Shown in pieces: positions 45,374 through 53,041 of a stretch of 64,000 nt of DNA. The notes beneath the pieces were generated by a model. It did no database searches, was not told the DNA's origin, and was given only the letters and a program-made list of their open reading frames with translations. The position numbers and the translations under genes are program-made. The DNA comes from Cyclobacteriaceae bacterium (lineage in GTDB: Bacteria > Bacteroidota > Bacteroidia > Cytophagales > Cyclobacteriaceae), in assembly GCA_016787755.1 (NCBI GenBank), contig JAEUUA010000005.1, positions 124,001-188,000 of the forward strand, in the 5' to 3' direction. The number at the start of each line of letters is the position of its first letter. The stretch's first letter is position 1.

Positions 45374-46207
45374 TTAAAGTCTTGGAATTGCTAACCCGCC
45401 ATCTACCATAACAACCTGCCCCGTGGAATAGGGGAAATTTCCTGAAGCCAGCGCAGCAACTGCTTTGCCTACATCCTCTGGATAACCCCATCGTTTTTGA
45501 ACCGTTAAGCCTGCTTCAATTAGCGTATCATATTTTCCTTTCACACCCGAAGTCATGTCGGTACTAATAATGCCGGGTCGTACTTCATACACAGGAATAT
45601 CAAACTCACCCAATCGAACGGCAAAAAGTTGCGTAGCCATACTAATGCCCGCTTTAGAAATGCAATACTCTCCACGATTGATTGAAGCCACTGTTGCCGA
45701 GATCGATGACACATTAACAATACAGCCCGCAAATTCATTCGATGATTTTTTTTGTTCGATCATCCAGTTGGCTGCTTGTTGCGTGAGGAAATAATTTCCT
45801 TTAAGGTTAATAGAAAGCACTTCATCAAAACTCTCTTCGGTGGTTTCCAATACATCCCGTCTTTCTCTTGGTGCTATGCCTGCATTGTTTACCAACACAT
45901 GCAATCTTCCAAAATGCGCTTTTACTTTTTCTATGATACTCTTTCGATCTGCTGACGAAGAAACGCTTCCCTGGCAATAGATAACGTCACCGCCTAACAC
46001 TTTTAGTTCTTTTAAAACATCACTAACCGCAGATTCTTCTCGAACACCATTGATAGCAATATCAAAACCAGCCTTAGCCAGATGTTGAGCTACTCCCAAA
46101 CCAATACCCCGGCTACCACCGGTAATTAAAGCTACAGACCTCACCCCCGGCTCCTCTTCACCTGGAGAGGGTTGACTCTCAGAACTTATTTTTTCGCTTT
46201 GCTTCAT
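45374..46207 (-). CDS. Short-chain dehydrogenase/reductase
   Basis: The 277-aa protein is a classical SDR: TGGSRGIG (cofactor-binding), NNAG, a catalytic serine in NVSSIS, and Y-x-x-x-K in YCISK. It ends in VMVDGGLAIPRL. The first 21 residues are an unusual extension that reads through an intergenic repeat (SQPSPGEEEPGV); without it the protein could start at the GTG at 46144. In this operon it may reduce a keto-uronate (a fructuronate reductase role) or oxidise a sugar; the fold does not decide. Spacing to the neighbours is short (16 and 19 bp). Confidence 0.85.
   Translation of the reverse strand: MKQSEKISSESQPSPGEEEPGVRSVALITGGSRGIGLGVAQHLAKAGFDIAINGVREESAVSDVLKELKVLGGDVIYCQGSVSSSADRKSIIEKVKAHFGRLHVLVNNAGIAPRERRDVLETTEESFDEVLSINLKGNYFLTQQAANWMIEQKKSSNEFAGCIVNVSSISATVASINRGEYCISKAGISMATQLFAVRLGEFDIPVYEVRPGIISTDMTSGVKGKYDTLIEAGLTVQKRWGYPEDVGKAVAALASGNFPYSTGQVVMVDGGLAIPRL
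46138..46172. repeat. Intergenic-type repeat read as SDR N-terminus
   Basis: The plus-strand stretch contains cacccccggctcctc, then a hairpin cctct/agagg. Similar 'cccccggc...ctctcc' hairpin repeats are scattered through intergenic regions of many Bacteroidota and other bacteria. Here it lies within the first 21 codons of the SDR and is read through as SQPSPGEEEPGV. No second copy was noted in this window. Confidence 0.5.
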
Positions 46208-46223
46208 AGCTTAAATGTGCTTA

Positions 46224-47369
46224 CTATATGTTTGGAACATCTACCCAACAGCGCTTACTCCAACTTTCAATTCCTTTCTCTGCTAATTGTACACCGCGCG
46301 CTCCATCTCGCAAATCCCATGGAAATGGTTCGTCTTTCACAACATGTCTTAAAAACAATTCCCACTGAGCCTTAAATGCATTATCGTAAGATTCTTGTTC
46401 GGGTACTTTCGACCAGCCCTCAAAGAAATTTATGGGCTGAGCAATATCTGGATTCCAAACAGGCTTTGGAGTGTTTCCATAATGTTGAATATAACATTCG
46501 CGCAATCCGGCCACAGCCGAGCCTTTTGTTCCGTCTACTTGCAACGTAAGCAAATCATCGCGCCTAACCCGCGTAGTCCACGAAGAATTAAAATGCGCGA
46601 TTACTCCGCCTTCCAATTCAAATGTTGCATACGCTGCATCATCGGCAGTGCATTTGTATGGCTTCCCTTGCTCATCAATTCGTTGTGGAATGTGCGTGGC
46701 TCCTAAACAAGAAACTGATTTTACTTTTCCGAAAACATTATCCAACACATAGCGCCAATGACACAGCATATCAACGATGATCCCGCCATCATCTTCTTTT
46801 CTGTAATTCCAGGATGGTCGTTGTGCAGGAATGCTGTCACCTTCAAATACCCAATAGCCAAACTCACCACGCACCGAAAGTATTTCCCCAAAGAAACCTT
46901 GTTGAATTAATCGCTTCAATTTCAAGATGCCCGGCAGCCAGAGTTTATCTTGTACAACTCCATTTTTTAATTTCGCATCGGTACATAGCTTATAAAGTTC
47001 CAGTGCAGTCTTTGTATCAACCGCAATTGGTTTTTCGCAATAGATATGCTTGCCCGCTTTTACTGCTTGCTTAACAGCATTCGCTCTTCTACCGGTTGTT
47101 TGCGAATCGAAGTAAATAGTGTTTGAAGCATCTGCCAATGTTTCGTCCAAATTTGTGCTGATTTTTTTTACTCCTGAAAGTGCGCTTAACTTTTCAAGTT
47201 TACTTCTATCCCGCCCCACTAAAACAGGATTGGGCATAATCGTTTCTCCTCCACTCAATTTTACACCACCTTGTTTTATAATTTCTGCGATTGATCGCAA
47301 CAAGTGCTGGTTAGTTCCCATACGGCCTGTTACTCCATTCATAATAATACCTACTTTATGCTCCTTCAT
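46224..47369 (-). CDS. Gfo/Idh/MocA-family oxidoreductase (second)
   Basis: The 381-aa protein starts KVGIIMNGVTGRMGTNQHLL. The Rossmann motif is unusual (NGVTGRMG in place of GxGxxG), as in some family members, followed by the family EKPIAV motif and an alpha/beta substrate domain. No signal, so it is cytoplasmic, unlike the one in region 4. It is 2 bp from the TIM-barrel gene and 16 bp from the SDR, so they act as a unit. It may oxidise a hexuronate-containing sugar; the substrate is not defined by sequence. Confidence 0.85.
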   Translation of the reverse strand: MKEHKVGIIMNGVTGRMGTNQHLLRSIAEIIKQGGVKLSGGETIMPNPVLVGRDRSKLEKLSALSGVKKISTNLDETLADASNTIYFDSQTTGRRANAVKQAVKAGKHIYCEKPIAVDTKTALELYKLCTDAKLKNGVVQDKLWLPGILKLKRLIQQGFFGEILSVRGEFGYWVFEGDSIPAQRPSWNYRKEDDGGIIVDMLCHWRYVLDNVFGKVKSVSCLGATHIPQRIDEQGKPYKCTADDAAYATFELEGGVIAHFNSSWTTRVRRDDLLTLQVDGTKGSAVAGLRECYIQHYGNTPKPVWNPDIAQPINFFEGWSKVPEQESYDNAFKAQWELFLRHVVKDEPFPWDLRDGARGVQLAEKGIESWSKRCWVDVPNI

Positions 47370-47371
47370 GG

Positions 47372-48205
47372 TTATGATTTTTCTTGGTATGCAGTTATTA
47401 TTTTATTCAAAAATTGCGATTGATCCATCTTCCAAAATTTAGTAGAAAAAATCTCTACTTCATAAAAGCCATCAAATCCTGTTTCTTCTATCCAGCCTCT
47501 TATCTTCCTTACGGGAATACATCCTTCACCCATCAGTCCACGATCCCACAAGAAGTCATGGGTAGGTACATTCCAATCAGATATATGAAATGCAAACAGA
47601 TGGTTGTTCTTAGCACATCGTTTTATTTCTTGCTCTAAAGTAGGATCCCACCATAGATGATATACATCGACAGCCACACCTACAAAGGGTGAGTTTAGTT
47701 GAGCGGCCATATCATTCGCCTGCGCAAGTGTATTGATTGCAGAACGTGTATCGGCATACATCGGGTGTAATGGTTCAATCGCTAATTTTACTCCGGCTGC
47801 TTTTGCTTGCGGCAAAACTTGGGCAATACCATCGTGTATTTGCTTTCTTGAATCTTCTAACGATTGATTGGCATCGGCACCACATACAAGAACAATCATA
47901 GGGGCGCCTAACTCAGCTGCTTCATCAATTGCTTTTCGGTTATCGTCAATGGCAATCTTTCGTTTGGCAATTTCCTTTGAGGGAAAAAATCCGCCACGAC
48001 AAAGTGAAACAATACTCAGCCCGTTTTCGCGAATGAGTTGACCTGTTTGTTTTATGTTTCTTCCGTTCAATGCATCCCGCCAAACGGTAATTCCTTTTAC
48101 ACCTTCTTTAGAAAAATTTTGTACAGCCTCCTCAATATTCCATGACTTCGTGGTGATGGTATGAATGCACAATTGAGAAAGATCCCTTAACTGCTTTGCC
48201 CTCAT
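47372..48205 (-). CDS. Sugar phosphate isomerase/epimerase-like TIM barrel
   Basis: The 277-aa protein belongs to the AP-endonuclease-2-like TIM barrel (IolE/xylose isomerase-like) group. Metal ligands are plausible in LAIEPLHPMY (E), VAVDVYHLWWD (D, H), FHISDW (H) and YEVEIFS (E). It has no signal. It overlaps the GH88-like gene by 4 bp (ATGA) and is 2 bp from the Gfo/Idh gene. It could isomerise or dehydrate a keto-sugar; members act on many sugars. I infer a function in the uronate or keto-sugar pathway of this operon. Confidence 0.87.
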   Translation of the reverse strand: MRAKQLRDLSQLCIHTITTKSWNIEEAVQNFSKEGVKGITVWRDALNGRNIKQTGQLIRENGLSIVSLCRGGFFPSKEIAKRKIAIDDNRKAIDEAAELGAPMIVLVCGADANQSLEDSRKQIHDGIAQVLPQAKAAGVKLAIEPLHPMYADTRSAINTLAQANDMAAQLNSPFVGVAVDVYHLWWDPTLEQEIKRCAKNNHLFAFHISDWNVPTHDFLWDRGLMGEGCIPVRKIRGWIEETGFDGFYEVEIFSTKFWKMDQSQFLNKIITAYQEKS

Positions 48206-49581
48206 TGCGCGCAGGTAAAGAATGTATAATACTTATCGTTTTGTATGATGCGATGCAAGTATAAGCACACCTCACGTACATGATAATCGCCCCACATACT
48301 TGATTCACCCTTTGGAATTTTACTTCCAGGCGGAATGTAATCCCACCCATTTGGATGATGATAAATGGAATGAAGAATTAAACCCTGATGCGTAGGATCT
48401 GTACTCAGATAAGGTTCATCCAGCAAGGTATTCATTACTGTGAGCCCGGCTTGCCAGTAGCGATCGCCATCTTTATCATTCTTGTTTTGAAGATAATTTC
48501 CAAGTCGTAATAATCCTTGCGCAGTAATAGCTGCAGCTGAACTATCCACCGGTTCAAATTCATTGTACGGATCGGCTGGCTTATTTAAATAATTGTTAAT
48601 CTTATGCAGATTTGGCGCACCTGTATCCCAATAGGGTATTCCATCAACCGGAGTATGTTCAATATAAAAATCGCAGGTGGCTTTTGCCGCTTTCAGCATA
48701 AAAGCTGTTACCGCTTCTTTACCACCCGAAGATTTAAAACCATCTGCCGAAGCAGTTTCCATCCATTCTAGTTCCTCTGCAAAACCACTCACTGCCCACG
48801 CAAGGCCACGAGTCCACGTACTAAAACCAGAGTAGCCTTGTTGCGTACCGGGACATCTAAAATTTCCATCTCTCACATTAAAAATACTTTCGTGAGCGGT
48901 GCGTCCACGCAGATCATAAATATCTCTTCCTTCGCCATAAAAAACAGAGTAGTCCGCAGTCGCTTTCATGTGTTGAATGGCACGCTCTAGCAGATCAATC
49001 TTAACATCGCCTTCTGCTTGAAAAACATGGCCGAGGCAATGACTAACAATTAAAGCGCGACACGAGCGAATCGTATCAACAAACAATGAATGAGCACCAT
49101 TGAAGGAATGAATGAATCCACCATTCTTAATAGGAGTCCAGCGGCTTGCTTGTACTGCACCGGAAATTTTTAATGCGAGTTCGTAAAAGTTTTTCTCCCA
49201 CTCGTTAAATTCTATTTTTCCTTCCTTCATCAACCGCAGCAAATTGCCGTAGGTACTCACATTATTAAAACCATGATCGTGTACACCGATGTGACTTATG
49301 TGAGGAGCCATCACGGCTAATGTTTTTTTTCTGCCCAATTCAAGGAAATCTCTTTCTCCGGTTGCATCAAATTGTAAAATGGAAGAGCCGTATTGAAACC
49401 CCTGAGTCCATTCAGTCCAACCACGGGTAGAATATTTTCCAGCCACGGTAAACACCGGTGATCCTTGGCGGGTGTCATAGTTTTTGTCAATCAAGTTTAT
49501 TTTTTCACCGGACAAATTCCACAACCGTAACAACCTGGAAGAGAGGTCTGTGGGTTTTAAATCAAAATTAATTTTTATCAT
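48202..49581 (-). CDS. GH88-like glucuronyl hydrolase
   Basis: The 459-aa protein is an alpha/alpha barrel resembling unsaturated glucuronyl hydrolases: HDHGF (residues 101-105), VDT (168-170), H230 and the signature STWTRGLAW (254-262). The Asp in HDHGF and in VDT may be the catalytic pair, but this is by analogy. No export signal, so a cytoplasmic oligosaccharide is implied. ATG 49581 is preferred to a TTG at 49626. It is the first gene of the operon and diverges from the uxaB-like gene. GH105-type rhamnogalacturonyl hydrolase is a related alternative. Confidence 0.78.
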   Translation of the reverse strand: MIKINFDLKPTDLSSRLLRLWNLSGEKINLIDKNYDTRQGSPVFTVAGKYSTRGWTEWTQGFQYGSSILQFDATGERDFLELGRKKTLAVMAPHISHIGVHDHGFNNVSTYGNLLRLMKEGKIEFNEWEKNFYELALKISGAVQASRWTPIKNGGFIHSFNGAHSLFVDTIRSCRALIVSHCLGHVFQAEGDVKIDLLERAIQHMKATADYSVFYGEGRDIYDLRGRTAHESIFNVRDGNFRCPGTQQGYSGFSTWTRGLAWAVSGFAEELEWMETASADGFKSSGGKEAVTAFMLKAAKATCDFYIEHTPVDGIPYWDTGAPNLHKINNYLNKPADPYNEFEPVDSSAAAITAQGLLRLGNYLQNKNDKDGDRYWQAGLTVMNTLLDEPYLSTDPTHQGLILHSIYHHPNGWDYIPPGSKIPKGESSMWGDYHVREVCLYLHRIIQNDKYYTFFTCAQ

Positions 49582-49647
49582 ACAAGCAAGTTGGTCACCA
49601 AAATAAAAATCCTGTTTATAGTTCAAAGACGAAAAATACGAGCGTTT

Positions 49648-49666
49648 CCCTTATTCATTGTAAGGG
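49648..49666. promoter_or_regulatory. Inverted repeat in divergent uronate promoter region
   Basis: CCCTTA (49648-49653) and TAAGGG (49661-49666) form 6-bp arms with a 7-bp spacer, midway between the starts of the GH88-like operon and the uxaB-like gene. It is the only clear dyad in this 86-131 bp divergent region and is a candidate operator for the LacI-type repressor encoded nearby. Confidence 0.4.
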
Positions 49667-49712
49667 TTTGATAGTTATCTTACAGTCTTTAGGGTTAATA
49701 TAAACATGAACT

Positions 49713-51146
49713 ATGCAAACCGTTCATTCATTAAGCAGGCCTATTCAAGACTTTGCCAGAAATCGATACCCGGTAAAAATACTGCAATTTGGAACCGATA
49801 ATTTTTTGTTGGGATTCGCTGATTGGATTATACAGGAAGCAAATGATAAGGCAGGTTTTAATGCAGGTGTCTCAGTCATCCAAAGCACATCAAATGGTGA
49901 TACCTTAAATTCACAAGAAGGAGTTTTCACTGTTATTCTTAAAGGAATTTACGAGGAAGAATTCGTAAGGAAGCAATATAAAATTGATGCTATTCAGCGA
50001 GTGGTGAATCCCGCTAAGGATTTCTTAGGTTTCTTAGAGGAAGCACTTAATCCTGATCTTCAATTTATTATTTCCAACTCCATTGAAGGGGGAATAATTT
50101 TCACACCCTCCGATGAACTCCATACCCTTGCCTCATCGTTCCCCGGTCAGTTAACACAACTACTTTATCATAGGTTTAAAAATAATTTAAATAATGGGTT
50201 GCTGATCCTGCCTACAGAATTGATTGAGCAAAATGGAATTGCCCTTAAGTCGTGTATTAAAAAATATGCTGCGCACTGGGGGTTATCCTCTGAATTCACC
50301 ACATGGATAACCAAACATATTACCTTTTGTAACACACTGGTTGATCGAATTGTATCCGGGGTTCCGAAGAAACCAAAAGAAATATTTTATCATGAATTGG
50401 GCTATGCCGATGAGCTTGCACTCGAGGGAGAATGGTTTTATCTGTGGGTAATTGATGGCCCTCGTTGGATTGAAGAAGTATTACCTTTTAAAAAAGCAGG
50501 CTTACAGGTAGTCTATACCCACGACCTTACCCCCTATCGATTACGCAAAGTTCGCATTCTCAATGGAGCCCATTCCTGCATGGCCTGTGTCGGTTATTTG
50601 GCAGGGTTAAGGACTGTTCGCGAAACCATTGAACATCCGGTGATCGGTAACTTTGTTAAGCGCATGATCTTCGATGATATTCTCTCCAACCTGCCAGGTG
50701 ATTTAATTGAGTTAGAAAAATTTGCTGAAGAGGTAATCATCCGTTTTCGCAATCCGGCTATCGATCATCACCTGATTGCCATTACTCACGACAGTTTTTC
50801 AAAATTTAATGTACGCGTAATCCCTTCGCTCCTTGCGCACATAGAAAAAAATGGAGTGGTCCCTGATCGCATAGCTTATTCAATAGCATCCTTGTTTTTT
50901 TTCTATCGGGGCTCAGATGATATTACCCTGAATGACCGGGCTGATTTGATTTCATTCATGCAGCTTGTATGGAAGGAAGTTGACTATTCGATATCAAGTA
51001 TGGAAGGCATGTGCAAAAAAATATTTTCCCGGCAAGAATTATGGGGCAGCGATCTTACCAAAGTGCCTCAGTTAGTGAACCGAACCGCACATCATCTGCA
51101 TGAAATGCATCGGAAAGGAATTGTTGAGAGTTTAAAAAATCTATGA
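49713..51146 (+). CDS. uxaB: Tagaturonate reductase-like, mannitol dehydrogenase family
   Basis: The 477-aa protein has the long-chain mannitol dehydrogenase fold. It fits UxaB better than UxuB: ILQFGTDNFLLGFADW, IVSGVPKK, HDLTPYRLRKVRILNGAHS (catalytic lysine in RKVRILN) and RFRNPAIDHHL. UxaB turns tagaturonate into altronate in galacturonate catabolism, whereas UxuA in the adjacent operon consumes mannonate from fructuronate. No uxaA or uxaC is in the window, so this enzyme may instead act on fructuronate. No signal. It converges with the LacI gene, 14 bp apart. Confidence 0.85.
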   Translation: MQTVHSLSRPIQDFARNRYPVKILQFGTDNFLLGFADWIIQEANDKAGFNAGVSVIQSTSNGDTLNSQEGVFTVILKGIYEEEFVRKQYKIDAIQRVVNPAKDFLGFLEEALNPDLQFIISNSIEGGIIFTPSDELHTLASSFPGQLTQLLYHRFKNNLNNGLLILPTELIEQNGIALKSCIKKYAAHWGLSSEFTTWITKHITFCNTLVDRIVSGVPKKPKEIFYHELGYADELALEGEWFYLWVIDGPRWIEEVLPFKKAGLQVVYTHDLTPYRLRKVRILNGAHSCMACVGYLAGLRTVRETIEHPVIGNFVKRMIFDDILSNLPGDLIELEKFAEEVIIRFRNPAIDHHLIAITHDSFSKFNVRVIPSLLAHIEKNGVVPDRIAYSIASLFFFYRGSDDITLNDRADLISFMQLVWKEVDYSISSMEGMCKKIFSRQELWGSDLTKVPQLVNRTAHHLHEMHRKGIVESLKNL

Positions 51147-51160
51147 TTTGATTCAAGGAA

Positions 51161-52180
51161 TCATGCAATTCGGTTGCTGGACTCACGGATCACAAGTCTG
51201 CTTTTGATTAATCTCTTTTCTTGTGTAATCTCATCTCGGTGGATTTGCTTCAACAAAATTTCGGTGGCTGCCGCACCCATATCGAAGGCTGGATGATCAA
51301 TGCTGCTTAATGTAGGTTCAACAAACCGACACGTATCTTCGTTGTTAAAACCAAGGATTGCAACATCTTTGGGGATGTTCAACCCTCGTTTCTTTAATAT
51401 ATGCATGATCTCTATGGCCGCCATGTCATTGATCGCAAAAATTCCATCGGGGCGCTCCCTTAAATTAAAAAGAGCACGGGTGTAACTTTCAATATCGTTC
51501 CTTTGATAATTAGTATAGATAATAAAGGATTCCGAAATGGTAATATTGTGTTTCTTCAGCGCATCTAAATAGCCATTCAGCCGGTTGCGGCTGTTGTATA
51601 AATTTTGAGGCCCCGCAATAAAAGCAATTCTTTTACACCCTTGATTTAGCAAATGCTCTGTGCCCTGAAAAGAGATCTCATAATTGTCAGAATATACTTG
51701 TGAGGCCATCAATTCCTCCACAATGCGATCAAAAAAAACAAGCGGCACCTCCTTGTCTATCGCATATTGTAAATGATCATATTGGTCGGTCTCCCTTGAA
51801 ACAGAAATCAGCAAGCCATCCACTTTACTGGCCATAAGTGTTTTCAGATTGTTTCGTTCGAGATCCAACGTCTCATTAGATTGGCAGATCATCACATTAT
51901 ACCCGGCACGATTGGCAACTTCTTGTATCCCCCCCACTGCCTTAGCGAAAAATCGATTAACTGTTTCCGGAATTACTACACCAATCGTATTTGTTCGTTG
52001 CTGTTTCAGGTGCTGTGCCAAAAGATTTGGATGGTAATCAAGTTGAGCTGCCAACTCCTGTACTTTTCGGGCAGTCTCTGAATTCACATCATAGTGATTA
52101 TTGAGCGCCCTCGAGACCGTAGATTTTGATATCCCCAGAATGCGTGCAATATCCCGAATGGTAGATGCGCTCTTTGACAT
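51161..52180 (-). CDS. LacI-family transcriptional regulator
   Basis: The 339-aa protein has the N-terminal helix-turn-helix and hinge (TIRDIARILGISKSTVSRAL, NHYDVNSET, LDYHPNLLA) and a periplasmic-binding-protein-like ligand domain (TIGVVIPET, GLLISVSRET, VVFFDRIVE, ILGFNNEDT). It should repress or induce in response to a sugar or uronate. Position between the uronate genes and the SusCD locus suggests it controls one or both. Candidate operator dyads are noted at 49648-49666 and 52221-52236. Confidence 0.93.
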   Translation of the reverse strand: MSKSASTIRDIARILGISKSTVSRALNNHYDVNSETARKVQELAAQLDYHPNLLAQHLKQQRTNTIGVVIPETVNRFFAKAVGGIQEVANRAGYNVMICQSNETLDLERNNLKTLMASKVDGLLISVSRETDQYDHLQYAIDKEVPLVFFDRIVEELMASQVYSDNYEISFQGTEHLLNQGCKRIAFIAGPQNLYNSRNRLNGYLDALKKHNITISESFIIYTNYQRNDIESYTRALFNLRERPDGIFAINDMAAIEIMHILKKRGLNIPKDVAILGFNNEDTCRFVEPTLSSIDHPAFDMGAAATEILLKQIHRDEITQEKRLIKSRLVIRESSNRIA

Positions 52181-52220
52181 TTTACCTTGTTCTGATTTCC
52201 GTTGGCTAAGTTAACCATTT

Positions 52221-52249
52221 CCGGGACGGTTCCCGGGACGGAGACCGTT
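52221..52249. repeat. GC-rich inverted and direct repeats before sigma factor
   Basis: CCGGGA-CGGT-TCCCGG (52221-52236) is a perfect hairpin with a 4-nt loop. The unit CCGGGACGG also repeats in tandem at 52221 and 52233, and a run of A follows. It lies between the divergent LacI and ECF sigma genes. It could be a repressor operator or an intergenic hairpin; a related hairpin is at 59571-59586. Confidence 0.45.
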
Positions 52250-52323
52250 AAAAAAAATGACCAATTGATACCAGTTACAATAAACATGGGCTAACATAGT
52301 ATAACAATTCAAACGATTGCACA

Positions 52324-52953
52324 GTGAATAGACCTTTACCGCTCGTAAAAGAATGTAATACCGATCTTCGGGTATCCTATAGTAAAGGAGGTGAATCTGC
52401 GGCTGATATCGATTACTTGCTCTCAAGGGTGTTAAAGCACGATGATTATGAAGCTTTTGAGAAACTCTTCCATTCTAATTATTGCCCTCTGCTCAATTTC
52501 AGCAAAAGGTTAGTAAAAATTAACGAAGTGGCAGAGGAGCTGGTAAGTGAGGTTTTTTCAAAGATATGGTGCTTTCGCAAGCGGATTGTTATTTCAAGTT
52601 CAGCGAAGTCTTATTTATACACCTCTGTAAGAAATATTTCTTTTGACTACTTGCGAAAGGAAAAACACTCCATCTGGACCAATCTGGAAGATGCCGCCAT
52701 GATCACTTCCGATTACCAGGATCCTCAAAAGCAGGCCGAATTCAAGGAACTTCAGACAAAAGTTGATCTAGCTGTGGCCAGATTGCCAAAACAATGCAGG
52801 CTTGTTTTTCAATTAAGCCGCAATGAGGGTATGAAGTATGTTGATATTGCTGATAGCCTTTGTTTAAGCGTGAAAACAATTGAAACTCAAATTAGCCGTG
52901 CTCTTAAATCTTTGCGTTTGAGCCTCAAAAACGAATATCTACAACGTTTGTAG
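52324..52953 (+). CDS. ECF-type RNA polymerase sigma factor
   Basis: The 209-aa protein has sigma region 2 (YEAFEKLFHSNYCPLLNF, EVAEELVSEVFSKIWCFRKR) and region 4 (LPKQCRLVFQLSRNEGMKYVDIADSLCLSVKTIETQISRALKSLR; the middle is conserved in Bacteroidota SusCD-linked sigma factors). Start is GTG at 52324; no upstream ATG fits better. No anti-sigma gene follows, and the SusC gene starts 88 bp downstream in the same direction, so it probably drives the SusCD locus. Confidence 0.9.
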   Translation: MNRPLPLVKECNTDLRVSYSKGGESAADIDYLLSRVLKHDDYEAFEKLFHSNYCPLLNFSKRLVKINEVAEELVSEVFSKIWCFRKRIVISSSAKSYLYTSVRNISFDYLRKEKHSIWTNLEDAAMITSDYQDPQKQAEFKELQTKVDLAVARLPKQCRLVFQLSRNEGMKYVDIADSLCLSVKTIETQISRALKSLRLSLKNEYLQRL

Positions 52954-53041
52954 GGGAATATTAAACTGATTTTCGTCATTAATAATTGAGAATAACCCAA
53001 TACCAGACTTCTTAAACAATTAACTACAAACCCAATAAATT

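Noticed and set aside
52310..52319. CAAACGATTG as a LacI-type operator near the sigma factor start
   Set aside because: Only three symmetric bases per arm; too short to support, and the larger dyads are better candidates.
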